The position numbers were made by a program, and so were the translations under genes. 64,000 nt of DNA. It comes from Pseudomonas thivervalensis (lineage in GTDB: Bacteria > Pseudomonadota > Gammaproteobacteria > Pseudomonadales > Pseudomonadaceae). Position 1 is the first letter of the stretch; every line of letters begins with the position of its first letter. The notes beneath the pieces are model-generated. The model was not told the origin of the DNA and did no database searches. It saw only the letters and a program-made list of their open reading frames with translations. Where the stretch lies: contig NZ_LHVE01000020.1 of NCBI RefSeq assembly GCF_001269655.1, positions 62,001-126,000 on the forward strand, given 5' to 3'. Positions 34,642-43,420 of this stretch are shown in pieces.

Positions 34642-36582
34642 ATGGTTATGAAAAAAGCGGACGCCTTCATCCAGGCAGGGAAAACCGCGGTGTTGCAAAA
34701 CATCCAGGGGACGCTGCAGTTTCTCCAGCGCTTTCCCCCGTTCAACCAAATGGAAAACGCCCACCTGGCCTACCTGGTGGAGCAATGCCTGCTGCGTTTC
34801 TACGCCCCGGGCGACACCATCATCAAGCCGGCCGACGGCCCGGTGGAACACTTCTACATCGTCAAGCAGGGCCGGGTGGTGGGCGAACGCCCGCATTCGG
34901 CCAAGGGTGGCACCGAAACCACCTTCGAAATCACCACCGGCGAGTGTTTCCCCCTCGCCGCGCTGCTGGGCGAGCGGGCCACGCGCACCGAGCACCGAGC
35001 CGGCGAAGACACGTTCTGCCTGCAACTGAACAAACTCGCCTTCATCAAGCTGTTCGCCTTGTCCGGCCCGTTTCGCGATTTCGCCCTGCGCGGGGTCAGC
35101 AGTCTGCTCGACCAGGTCAACCAACAGGTCCAGCAAAAATCGGCGCAAAACCTGGGCACCCAATACTCGCTCAATACACGACTGGGCGAATTGGCGATGC
35201 GCCACCCGGTCAGTTGCAGCCCGGACACACCGCTGCGCGAAGCCGTGAAACTGATGCACGAGCAGCAGGTCGGCAGCATCGTGGTAGTGAATGAGCAAAA
35301 AGCGCCAGTGGGGATTTTCACCTTGCGCGACCTGCGTCAGGTAGTGGCCGATGGTTCCGGGGATTTTTCCCAGGCCATCGTAGGACACATGACCCAGGCC
35401 CCCTTCTTCCTTTCGCCGGACCACAGCGCCTTCGACGCGGCCATCGCCATGACCGAGCGCCACATCGCCCACGTCTGCCTGGTCAAGGACCAGCGCCTGT
35501 GTGGCGTGGTCTCGGAGCGCGATCTGTTTTCCTTGCAGCGGGTCGACCTGGTACACCTGGCCCGGACCATCCGCAACGCGCCTCGGGTGGAAAACCTCGT
35601 GGCCCTGCGCGGCGAGATCGGCCAACTGGTGGAGCGCATGCTGGCCCACGGCGCGTCGTCGACTCAGATCACCCACATTATTACTCTGCTCAACGATCAC
35701 ACCGTCTGCCGGGTCATCGAACTGACCCTGGCCGACAAGGGCGACCCGGGTGTGCCGTTCAGTTGGCTGTGTTTCGGCAGTGAAGGCCGGCGCGAGCAAA
35801 CCCTGCACACCGACCAGGACAACGGCATTTTGTTCGAAGCCCGGGACGCCGCCCATGCCGCGCAGATCCGTGGCCTGCTGCTGCCCATCGCCCAACAGAT
35901 CAACCAGAGCCTGGCCCTGTGCGGCTTCACGTTGTGCAAGGGCAACATCATGGCCGGCAACCCCGAGCTGTGCCTGTCCCGCGCCGAATGGGCCCGGCGC
36001 TTCGCGGCATTCATTCGCGAAGCGACGCCGGAAAACCTGCTGGGTTCGAGCATTTATTTCGACCTGCGGGTGGTCTGGGGCGATGAGCAAGGTTGCGAGC
36101 AGTTGCGCCAGCAGATACTCACTCAGGTGGCCGACAACCGCTTGTTCCAGCGCATGATGGCCGACAACGCGCTACGTCACCGCCCGCCCGTGGGACGTTT
36201 CAGGGATTTCGTGCTGAGCCGCAAGAATGGCGAAAAAGCGACCCTGGACTTGAAAGTGCAGGGCCTGACCCCCTTCGTCGACGGCGCCCGCCTGCTGGCC
36301 CTGGCCAACGGCATCGAAGCCAACAACACCTTGGAGCGTTTGCGGCAATTGGTCGTCAAGGAGGTGATCGAACCGCTCGACGGCGCGGCCTATGAGGAGG
36401 CCTACCACTTCATCCAGCAGACCCGCATGCAGCAACACCAACTGCAAACCCGCGAGAACCTGCCTTACTCCAACCGCGTCGACCCCGACAGCCTCAACCA
36501 TCTGGACCGGCGCATCCTGCGTGAATCCCTGCGCCAGGCCCAACGCCTGCAAAGCAGCCTGACGCTGAGGTATCAGCTGTGA
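34642..36582 (+). CDS. cNMP-binding, CBS and DUF294 nucleotidyltransferase-like protein
   Basis: A 646-residue signalling protein. Domains in order: a cyclic-nucleotide-binding fold (about residues 30-150, DTIIKPADGPVEHFYIVKQG), a CBS pair (about 175-300, MRHPVSCSPDTPLREAV and HMTQAPFFLSPDHS), then DUF294 with a nucleotidyltransferase motif FGSEGRREQTLHTDQDNG resembling the GlnD catalytic site, and a DUF294 C-terminal region. It probably modifies or binds a partner in response to a nucleotide. The stop overlaps the exonuclease gene by 4 nt. In several bacteria this pair lies near acetate or carbon-source genes; here the partner is unknown. Confidence 0.87.
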   Translation: MVMKKADAFIQAGKTAVLQNIQGTLQFLQRFPPFNQMENAHLAYLVEQCLLRFYAPGDTIIKPADGPVEHFYIVKQGRVVGERPHSAKGGTETTFEITTGECFPLAALLGERATRTEHRAGEDTFCLQLNKLAFIKLFALSGPFRDFALRGVSSLLDQVNQQVQQKSAQNLGTQYSLNTRLGELAMRHPVSCSPDTPLREAVKLMHEQQVGSIVVVNEQKAPVGIFTLRDLRQVVADGSGDFSQAIVGHMTQAPFFLSPDHSAFDAAIAMTERHIAHVCLVKDQRLCGVVSERDLFSLQRVDLVHLARTIRNAPRVENLVALRGEIGQLVERMLAHGASSTQITHIITLLNDHTVCRVIELTLADKGDPGVPFSWLCFGSEGRREQTLHTDQDNGILFEARDAAHAAQIRGLLLPIAQQINQSLALCGFTLCKGNIMAGNPELCLSRAEWARRFAAFIREATPENLLGSSIYFDLRVVWGDEQGCEQLRQQILTQVADNRLFQRMMADNALRHRPPVGRFRDFVLSRKNGEKATLDLKVQGLTPFVDGARLLALANGIEANNTLERLRQLVVKEVIEPLDGAAYEEAYHFIQQTRMQQHQLQTRENLPYSNRVDPDSLNHLDRRILRESLRQAQRLQSSLTLRYQL

Positions 36583-37286
36583 ACCTGTTTTCCTGGCTGC
36601 GCCCGGCCCAGCCGACGTTGCCCGACGCGCTGCAACAGCGCCTGGAATGCCTGCCGGTGCCCTCGCCATTGAGTGAAGGCAACCTGCGGGAACAGCGCTG
36701 GGTCGTGCTCGATCTGGAAACCACCGGGTTGAACCTGAACAAGGACCAGGTGCTGTCCATCGGCGCGGTGGTCATTGAAGACGGCGCCATCGACTTCAGC
36801 CAACAGTTCGAACGCACCTTGCAGTGCGATCAGCAAAAGCTCGGGCCCAGCGTCTTGATCCATGGCCTGGCGCCCAGCACCATTGCCGCCGGCAGCGACC
36901 CGGCCGAGGCGCTGCTGGCGTTCATGGAGTTCGTCGGCGACAGCCCGCTGCTGGCCTTTCACGCGCCGTTCGATTCGCACATGCTCGGGCGCGCCTTGAA
37001 AGACTACCTGGGCTATCGCCTGCAGCATTCGTTCCTTGACGTCGCGGACCTGGCCCCGATGCTTTGCCCCCAGGCCCCTCTGCGCAAGGCGGGCCTGGAT
37101 GAGTGGATCGACTGGTTCAAGCTGCAAGTCTTCGACCGCCACAATGCCAGCGCCGACGCCCTGGCCACGGCTGAACTGGCGCTGATCCTGTTCAGCCGCG
37201 CCCGCCAGCAACAGATCCACAGCTCCCTTGAGCTGCAACAACGCCTGGGCCAGTGGAAACGACGGCAGCAGGCGCCTTCGCTTTAA
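36579..37286 (+). CDS. DEDDh 3'-5' exonuclease (DnaQ-like)
   Basis: A 235-residue protein with the three exonuclease motifs: VVLDLETTGLNLNKDQVLSIG (Exo I), HAPFDSHML (Exo II) and HNASADALATAEL (Exo III, His and Asp). The first 45 residues are an extra lead. It overlaps the end of the DUF294 gene (ATGA type), so the two are translated together. It is unlikely to be the polymerase III epsilon subunit, since it lacks the usual clamp-binding tail; a role in processing a nucleic acid or nucleotide signal is possible. Confidence 0.87.
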   Translation: MNLFSWLRPAQPTLPDALQQRLECLPVPSPLSEGNLREQRWVVLDLETTGLNLNKDQVLSIGAVVIEDGAIDFSQQFERTLQCDQQKLGPSVLIHGLAPSTIAAGSDPAEALLAFMEFVGDSPLLAFHAPFDSHMLGRALKDYLGYRLQHSFLDVADLAPMLCPQAPLRKAGLDEWIDWFKLQVFDRHNASADALATAELALILFSRARQQQIHSSLELQQRLGQWKRRQQAPSL

Positions 37287-37313
37287 CCTGAAGACTTATA
37301 AGGCCGAGGCTTT

Positions 37314-37385
37314 TGTGGGAGCGAGCCTGCTCGCGATGGCATCACCCTGATCCGACACCGCATCGCGAGCAGGCTCGCTCCCACA
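37314..37385. repeat. Short B-type REPIN (GAGCCTGCTCG variant)
   Basis: TGTGGGAGCGAGCCTGCTCG and CGAGCAGGCTCGCTCCCACA enclose only about 32 nt. The T-to-C change in both arms (GAGCCTGC) is shared with the element at 39012 and keeps pairing intact. Confidence 0.88.
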
Positions 37386-37503
37386 GGGGACCTGGTTCAT
37401 TCAGCACCATCGCCACTGCCCGACCAGCGCCAATTGCTTTCCCGCCCCCGCCTCTGCCACAATCGCGAACAATTCTCGTTACTTAAAACGTCGGTGATGC
37501 TCC

Positions 37504-38022
37504 GTGTCGTCAGTCCCCAGTCCCCACAGTGATTTGGTTGGTGCGTTGTACCGTGACCATCGCGCTTGGCTATTGGCATGGCTGCGCCGCAACGTGGCGT
37601 GTGCGCACCGGGCCGAGGACCTGAGCCAGGACACTTTTGTGCGCTTGCTCGGTCGCGAAGAGCTGAAGGCGCCCCGCGAACCCCGGGCGTTTCTGGTGGC
37701 CATCGCCAAGGGCCTGTTGTTCGATTATTTCCGTCGAGCGGCATTGGAGCAGGCTTATCTCACCGAACTGATGCTGATTCCCGAAGCCGAGCAGCCCTCG
37801 GTGGAAGAACAGCAGATCATCCTGGAAGACCTCAAGGCCATCGATCGCCTGCTCGGCAAACTGTCGAGCAAGGCCCGCGCAGCCTTCCTCTATAACCGCC
37901 TCGACGGCCTCGGCCATGCAGAAATCGCCGAGCGCCTGGGCGTTTCGGTGCCGCGGGTACGGCAATACCTGGCCCAGGGCATCCGCCAGTGCTACATCGC
38001 CCTGTATGGAGAGCCGACGTGA
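37504..38022 (+). CDS. ECF sigma factor, FecI type
   Basis: A 172-residue group-4 sigma factor: region 2 (LYRDHRAWLLAWL, RAEDLSQDTFVRLL) and region 4 (LDGLGHAEIAERLGVSVPRVRQY). It starts at GTG 37504. It overlaps the FecR-type gene by 4 nt and is followed by a TonB-dependent receptor, the standard surface-signalling set, so it should direct transcription of the receptor gene when the siderophore is bound. By recalled gene neighbourhood it could be the fiuI (ferrichrome) sigma factor. Confidence 0.9.
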   Translation: MSSVPSPHSDLVGALYRDHRAWLLAWLRRNVACAHRAEDLSQDTFVRLLGREELKAPREPRAFLVAIAKGLLFDYFRRAALEQAYLTELMLIPEAEQPSVEEQQIILEDLKAIDRLLGKLSSKARAAFLYNRLDGLGHAEIAERLGVSVPRVRQYLAQGIRQCYIALYGEPT

Positions 38023-38993
38023 GCCAGGCCCATGCCAAACCGGTCTCGGCCAGCGTGCTGGATGCCGCCATTGCCTGGCAGTTGTCCCTGGACTCGAGCA
38101 GTCCCCAGGAGCGGGAAGCGTTTGCCCAATGGCACGCTGCCGATGAAGAGCATGCCCGGGCCTGGCGTCAATTGGGCATGCTTGACCAACGTTTCAGCGT
38201 CGCCAACGGGCCGGCGCGGGCGGCCTTGCTGCAATCGCGGGTGAGCATTCGCCGCCGGATACGCAAGGTTGGAAGCGGCCTGGCCAGCGTCGTCGCGGTC
38301 ATCGGCCTGGCGTTGTTCGCCGGCGATCGTTACCTGCCGCTGGATTACTGGCTGGCCGACCAGCGCACCGCGACAGGTGAACAACGCACCCTGCGCCTGG
38401 CAGACGGTACGCTGATCAACCTCAACACCCACAGCGCACTGGACGTGCGTTTCGATGACAAGCAACGCCTCATCGTCCTGCAGGAAGGCGAGATCCTGGT
38501 GGAAACCGGCCACGACGACCCGCGTCCGTTCATCGTCGAGACCCGCGAAGGTAGCCTGCGCGCCCTGGGCACACGATTCCTGGTCAAGCGCGAAGACGAA
38601 GGCACGCGCCTGAGCGTATTGAAATCCGCCGTGGCGGCGCATCCGCAAGCCACGGACATCGAACAGATCCTGCGCGAAGGCCAACAAGTGCTGATGCGCC
38701 GCGACGGCCTCGGGCCGACCATCGCCCTGAGCCCCGGCGCCGATGCCTGGACCCGCGGCATGCTGGTGGTGGACAACGCCCGTCTCGAAGACCTGGTCCA
38801 TGAGCTGGGGCGTTACCGGCGCGGCTACCTGGGCGTCGAGCCGCAAGTGGCCGACCTGCGCATCACCGGCAGTTTCCCGCTACACGACACCGACCTGGCC
38901 CTGACCGCCCTGCTGCCGACCTTGCCGGTGCAGGTCGAGCATCACACCCGGTGGTGGGTGGTGGTGGGGCCGCGGGTTGAAGCCAAGCCCTGA
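38019..38993 (+). CDS. FecR-type anti-sigma/sigma regulator
   Basis: A 324-residue single-pass protein: a cytoplasmic N-terminal FecR domain (DUF4880-like, SVLDAAIAWQLSLDS), a transmembrane segment around VVAVIGLALFAG, and a periplasmic FecR domain (GEQRTLRLADGTLINLN). It transmits the receptor's signal to the sigma factor. GTG 38019 is used: GGAG upstream and overlap with the sigma stop in GTGA. Confidence 0.9.
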   Translation: MSQAHAKPVSASVLDAAIAWQLSLDSSSPQEREAFAQWHAADEEHARAWRQLGMLDQRFSVANGPARAALLQSRVSIRRRIRKVGSGLASVVAVIGLALFAGDRYLPLDYWLADQRTATGEQRTLRLADGTLINLNTHSALDVRFDDKQRLIVLQEGEILVETGHDDPRPFIVETREGSLRALGTRFLVKREDEGTRLSVLKSAVAAHPQATDIEQILREGQQVLMRRDGLGPTIALSPGADAWTRGMLVVDNARLEDLVHELGRYRRGYLGVEPQVADLRITGSFPLHDTDLALTALLPTLPVQVEHHTRWWVVVGPRVEAKP

Positions 38994-39011
38994 ATGTTGC
39001 GTCAGTGATGA

Positions 39012-39115
39012 CGCCTTCGCGAGCAGGCTCGCTCCCACAGTGGAACAGCGGCGCACACCCAATAGGGAATCATCGAAGATCGAATGTGGGAGCGAGCCTG
39101 CTCGCGATGAGGCCA
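39012..39115. repeat. B-type REPIN (GAGCCTGCTCG variant), arms facing outward order
   Basis: CGCGAGCAGGCTCGCTCCCACA then, about 45 nt later, TGTGGGAGCGAGCCTGCTCGCG. The gap 38994-39245 holds this element and the receptor's presumed promoter. Confidence 0.88.
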
Positions 39116-39245
39116 TCTGCGTCACCACAAGAAACCAGGCCAACCGGCAAACCGAATCTAAATTATTTTCATCCAGCCCTATCACTTTTCGATTTTCATC
39201 CGGCACCCAGGCAATTGAGAAATATTTCCATTCAGGAGCCGCCGT

Positions 39246-41684
39246 ATGTCCCGCCCGATAGACACCCTGTTGCGCCCCAGCCTGTTGGCCGTTGCCATCG
39301 CCTTCGCCGCTCCGTTGACCAGCGCCCCGCTGCTGGCCGCCGAACAGGCCACCAGCGTGCGTGCCTACAACCTGCCCGCCGCGCCATTGGCCAACACACT
39401 GAACCAGATCGCCAGCCAGGCCGGTCTCGCGCTGAGCCTGAATCCGTCCCTGGCCTCGGGCAAGACTTCGGCCCCGGTCCAGGGCCAGTTCGACGCCACC
39501 GGCGCATTACGCGAGGCCCTGCGCGGCACCGGCCTGCAACTGCAACAAAGCAGCGCTGGCACCTACAGCCTGGTGGCCGTGCCTGAAGGGGTCATGGCCC
39601 TGCCGGAAACCAGCGTGATCGGTGCCGGTCTCAGTGAAACCGCGTGGGGCCCGACCGAGGGCTACGCGGCCACCCGCACCGCCGCCGGTACCAAGACCGA
39701 TACGCCAATCGTCGAACTGCCGCGCTCCGTCTCCGTGGTCACCCGCCAACAGATGGAAGACCGTTCCGTGCTCAACCTCAACGACGCCCTGCGCTATACC
39801 GCTGGCGTGCAGAGCAGCGGCTACGGTTCGGATTCGCGCAATGACTGGCTACTGGTGCGCGGGTTCGTGCCAACCCAGTTCCTCGATGGCCTGCCGCTGC
39901 CCAAGGGCAACTACATCACGCCGAAAATCGAGCCCTGGAACCTTGAGCGCATTGCCGTGCTGCGTGGCCCGGCCTCGTCGGTCTACGGCCAGACGCCACC
40001 CGGCGGCATGCTGGACATGGTCAGCCGCCGCCCACAGGCCGAAAGCAGCAATGAAGTCGAACTGCAGGCTGGCAGCTACGAACACAAGCAGATCAACTTC
40101 GACAGCACCGGCAAGGTCGATGACGAAGGCCAGTTCCTCTATCGAGTCAGCGGCACCGTGCGTGACAGCAACGCCCAGGTCGATCACATCCCGGACAAGC
40201 GCTACAACCTCGCGCCGAGCCTGACCTGGAACATCAACGACGACACGCGCCTGACCTTACTGTCCCAGTACACCCGCGACGACACCGGCATCACCGGGCA
40301 ATTCCTGCCGTTGCAAGGCACCAAGCTCTCTTCGCCGGCGGGCAAGATTTCCCACCACAAGAACCTCGGCGATCCGGATTGGGAATTCTACGACCGTACC
40401 TACTACGCCCTCGGCTATGCGTTCGAACATCGCCTGAACGACACCTGGCAGTTCCGCCAGAACCTGCGCTACACCAAGAGCGACCTGGAAACCCAAGGCA
40501 TCTCCGCAGGCGGCCAATTCTGGCCTGACGGCCCCGACCAATCGGTGGACGCCGACGGTAACGTCAAACGCAGCGCCAGCGTCATCAACGAAGACATCAG
40601 CCAGTTCGCCGTGGACAACAACTTCCAGGCCGACTTCCAGACCGGCGCCCTCAGCCACACCCTGCTGCTGGGCCTGGATCACCAGCGCTCCAACAGCAAT
40701 TCGCGCTGGGATTGGGGTTCGACCGGCGTGCCGACCAGCAACATCCACAACCCGACCTATGGACAGGATTTCTCCAACGTCCAGTACTTCACCATGTATG
40801 ACTACAACCAGAAGACCCACCAGACCGGCCTGTACGTCCAGGACCAGATCGCCCTGGACAACTGGCGCCTGACCCTCGGCGGTCGTGAGGACTGGATTCA
40901 CACCGGCACCGTGTTCCACAACCTGAACGACGCGACCAACACCCAACGCGACAAGAAATTCAGCGGCAACGCGGCACTGAGCTACGTGTTCGATAACGGT
41001 GTGACGCCGTACATTTCCTTCGCCCAGTCGTTCCAGGCGGCAGCGGGTTCAACCGTCAACAGCACCGAAGCGTTCAAGCCCACCGAAGGCGAACAGTACG
41101 AGGCCGGTATCAAGTACCAGCCACCCGGCACCAAGACCTTGCTGACCGCCGCGGTGTTCGACCTGACCCAGAAAAACAACTCCGTGACCGAAAACAACGT
41201 CACCCGCCAAGTGGGTGAAGTCCAGGTGCGGGGCCTGGAACTGGAAGCTTCGGGCAATGTGACCGACAACTTGAAGCTGGTCGGTTCCTACACCTACACC
41301 GACAGCGAAATCACCAAGGGCACCGCGGCTGAAGAAGGCAAGCGCATGGCCCAGGTGCCGCGCAATCAAGCCACCGCGTGGGCTGACTACACCTGGCACA
41401 ACGGCCCGCTGGATGGCTTTGGTATCGGGGCCGGTGTGCGTTATGTCGGCGACACCTACGGCAACACCACCAACACCGACTGGGGCCATGTCGGGTCCTA
41501 TACCGTGTACGACGCCTCGGCCCATTACGACTTGGGTCGTTTGAACAAGACCCTCAAGGGCGTCACCGTGGCAGTGGACGCGAAGAACCTCTTCAACAAG
41601 GACTACCTGTCCACTTGCGACGGCTTCTACTGCTACTACGGCGACCAACGTAATGTCGTCGCCAGCGTGAATTACAAATGGTAA
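39246..41684 (+). CDS. TonB-dependent siderophore receptor with signalling domain
   Basis: An 812-residue outer-membrane protein: signal peptide (about 1-31, cleavage near PLLAAEQ), an STN signalling domain (YNLPAAPLANTLNQIASQAG), plug (PRSVSVVTRQQMEDR, RGFVPTQFLDGLPLP) and a 22-strand barrel ending in aromatic VNYKW. The STN domain ties it to the FecI/FecR pair upstream. The C-terminal CDGFYCYYGDQRNV pattern resembles ferrichrome receptors, so it is probably a FiuA-like ferrichrome-type transducer, but the ligand is inference. Confidence 0.9.
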   Translation: MSRPIDTLLRPSLLAVAIAFAAPLTSAPLLAAEQATSVRAYNLPAAPLANTLNQIASQAGLALSLNPSLASGKTSAPVQGQFDATGALREALRGTGLQLQQSSAGTYSLVAVPEGVMALPETSVIGAGLSETAWGPTEGYAATRTAAGTKTDTPIVELPRSVSVVTRQQMEDRSVLNLNDALRYTAGVQSSGYGSDSRNDWLLVRGFVPTQFLDGLPLPKGNYITPKIEPWNLERIAVLRGPASSVYGQTPPGGMLDMVSRRPQAESSNEVELQAGSYEHKQINFDSTGKVDDEGQFLYRVSGTVRDSNAQVDHIPDKRYNLAPSLTWNINDDTRLTLLSQYTRDDTGITGQFLPLQGTKLSSPAGKISHHKNLGDPDWEFYDRTYYALGYAFEHRLNDTWQFRQNLRYTKSDLETQGISAGGQFWPDGPDQSVDADGNVKRSASVINEDISQFAVDNNFQADFQTGALSHTLLLGLDHQRSNSNSRWDWGSTGVPTSNIHNPTYGQDFSNVQYFTMYDYNQKTHQTGLYVQDQIALDNWRLTLGGREDWIHTGTVFHNLNDATNTQRDKKFSGNAALSYVFDNGVTPYISFAQSFQAAAGSTVNSTEAFKPTEGEQYEAGIKYQPPGTKTLLTAAVFDLTQKNNSVTENNVTRQVGEVQVRGLELEASGNVTDNLKLVGSYTYTDSEITKGTAAEEGKRMAQVPRNQATAWADYTWHNGPLDGFGIGAGVRYVGDTYGNTTNTDWGHVGSYTVYDASAHYDLGRLNKTLKGVTVAVDAKNLFNKDYLSTCDGFYCYYGDQRNVVASVNYKW

Positions 41685-41749
41685 ACGGTTAGCATTTGCA
41701 AAACCTTTTGAGGGTGCTCAATTGGCGAAGCTGTTCATGTAAGGAAAAC

Positions 41750-41858
41750 CGTGGCGAGGGAGCTTGCTCCCGCTGGGCCGGTCCGACGCTTCGGGCGTAG
41801 CAGCCCCAAAAGCTTGGGATCGCTGCGCAATCCAGCGGGAGCAGGCTCCCTCGCCACA
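41750..41858. repeat. A-type REPIN after the receptor gene
   Basis: CGTGGCGAGGGAGCTTGCTCC and GGAGCAGGCTCCCTCGCCAC (one arm base changed), with GGGCCGGTCCGACGCTTCGG in the centre. It separates the receptor from the PepSY gene. Confidence 0.88.
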
Positions 41859-41917
41859 ATGGCTGTCCCCCAGGTGAACAGTGTTATCCCAGGTGCCCTT
41901 TTGCATTCGGATCGATC

Positions 41918-43048
41918 ATGAAAAGCAAAACCATTCGCCGCTGGTCCTTCATCCACACCTGGACCAGCCTGATCTGCACGGTGTTCCTGCTGATGCTGGC
42001 AATCACCGGGCTGCCGTTGATCTTCCACCATGAAATCGAACATCTGCTGGGCGACGCCCCCGAGCTTCGGGAGATGCCGGCCGGCACACCGCCACTGGAC
42101 CTGCAGCAACTGGTGGAGAAAGCCAAGGCCCATCGCCCGGGTGAAGTGGTGCAGTATTTTGGCTGGGACGAGGACGAGCCCAACGGCGTAATCACTATCA
42201 TGGCGCCGACGCCGGGTACCGAACCCAATTCCTCCCACACGTTCATGCTCGACGGGCGGACCGGCGAGGCCTTGGAAATGCCCTCGGCCAATGGCGGTTT
42301 CATGATGGTCATGCTGCGTCTGCACGTGGACATGTTCGCCGGGTTGCCGGGCAAGTTGCTGCTGGCGTTCATGGGTTTTCTGTTCGTGATGGCCATCGTC
42401 TCCGGGGTCGTCCTGTACTTGCCATTCATGCGCCGCCTGAAGTTCGCCACGGTGCGCCAGGACAAGTCCATGCGCCTGCGCTGGCTCGACCTGCACAACC
42501 TGATCGGCGTGGTCACGCTGGTCTGGGCGCTGACCGTGGGCGTCACCGGCGTCATCGCCGCGTGCGCCGACCTGCTGATCGCGGCGTGGCGCAACGACAG
42601 CCTCAGCGCCATGGTCGAACCCTACCGCAACGCCCCACCGCTGACTCAACTGGCTCCGGCCACGCGCTTGCTGGACATTGCCAAGGACGTCGCGCCGGGC
42701 ATGGAGCCAAGCTTCATCGCCTTCCCCGGCACGCTGTTTTCCAGTGAACACCACTACAGCGTCTTCATGAAAGGTGACACCCACCTGACCTCGCACCTGC
42801 TCACGCCTGTGCTGATCGATGCCACCACCCTGGACGTCACCGCCGTCGCCGAACGACCGTGGTACATGGACATGATGAGCCTGTCCCTGCCCCTGCACTT
42901 CGGCGACTACGGTGGCCGGCCGATGCAGATCTTCTGGGCGACCCTCGATATCCTGACCATCATCGTCCTGGGCAGCGGCGTCTACCTGTGGCTGGTGCGG
43001 CGTAAAGCGGCCAAGCGGGCAACCGTCGGCACGGAGGTCGCCTCGTGA
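41918..43048 (+). CDS. PepSY-associated membrane protein (siderophore reductase-like)
   Basis: A 376-residue inner-membrane protein with four helices (near WSFIHTWTSLICTVFLLML, LLLAFMGFLFVMAIVSGVVL, WLDLHNLIGVVTLVWALTV and LDILTIIVLGSGVYLWLV) and two periplasmic PepSY-like loops. Conserved His residues in the helices (HTWTS, RLHVDMFAG, DLHNLIG) suit haem or electron transfer. Members next to siderophore receptors (FoxB, PiuB and relatives) reduce ferric siderophores in the periplasm. Its location after the receptor supports that role. Confidence 0.87.
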   Translation: MKSKTIRRWSFIHTWTSLICTVFLLMLAITGLPLIFHHEIEHLLGDAPELREMPAGTPPLDLQQLVEKAKAHRPGEVVQYFGWDEDEPNGVITIMAPTPGTEPNSSHTFMLDGRTGEALEMPSANGGFMMVMLRLHVDMFAGLPGKLLLAFMGFLFVMAIVSGVVLYLPFMRRLKFATVRQDKSMRLRWLDLHNLIGVVTLVWALTVGVTGVIAACADLLIAAWRNDSLSAMVEPYRNAPPLTQLAPATRLLDIAKDVAPGMEPSFIAFPGTLFSSEHHYSVFMKGDTHLTSHLLTPVLIDATTLDVTAVAERPWYMDMMSLSLPLHFGDYGGRPMQIFWATLDILTIIVLGSGVYLWLVRRKAAKRATVGTEVAS

Positions 43049-43224
43049 AGCCTCGGCAGTCGAGTTTCTGGAAGGTGTTTGGTATTCCCGTGATGATTGG
43101 TGCGCTGAGCGCGGCGGGGTTGTTCAGTGCATTGCTCGGGGACGGCGCGTGGGATGCGGTGAGCTGGGTGGGCTTGGGCGTGCCGACGTTGCTGGGGACT
43201 TGGGGCTTGATCAAACGCAAATAA
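43045..43224 (+). CDS. 59-residue two-helix membrane peptide coupled to the PepSY gene
   Basis: From GTG 43045, overlapping the PepSY stop in GTGA, a 59-residue frame runs to TAA 43222-43224. The sequence MKPRQSSFWKVFGIPVMIG is followed by two hydrophobic segments (GIPVMIGALSAAGLFSALLG and AVSWVGLGVPTLLGTWGL) and a basic end LIKRK. GGAGG at 43033-43037 is a good ribosome site. Similar tiny proteins often follow PepSY siderophore genes; they may be a subunit of the reductase. Confidence 0.8.
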   Translation: MKPRQSSFWKVFGIPVMIGALSAAGLFSALLGDGAWDAVSWVGLGVPTLLGTWGLIKRK

Positions 43225-43244
43225 CGCCAGCCAGACACGCCCCT

Positions 43245-43333
43245 TGTGGGAGCGAGCTTGCTCGCGATAGCGGAAGGTCAGTTGCATTGATGTTGACTGA
43301 CACGCCGCCATCGCGAGCAAGCTCGCTCCCACA
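43245..43333. repeat. B-type REPIN before the GST gene
   Basis: TGTGGGAGCGAGCTTGCTCG and reverse complement, 89 nt. It begins 21 nt after the stop of the small membrane peptide. Confidence 0.9.
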
Positions 43334-43420
43334 TTGGGATTCACCGCTCAATCCGCCACTCGCCAGTCGCCCCGCAACTGTCTAGGCTAAGCCTCCTGCC
43401 CGCCCAATCGAGGATCCCGC

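Noticed and set aside
37462..37484. Fur-box-like AT-rich stretch before the sigma gene
   Set aside because: Only about 10 of 19 bases match the consensus, near what chance gives in an AT-rich promoter; a similar weak match lies at 39157-39175.
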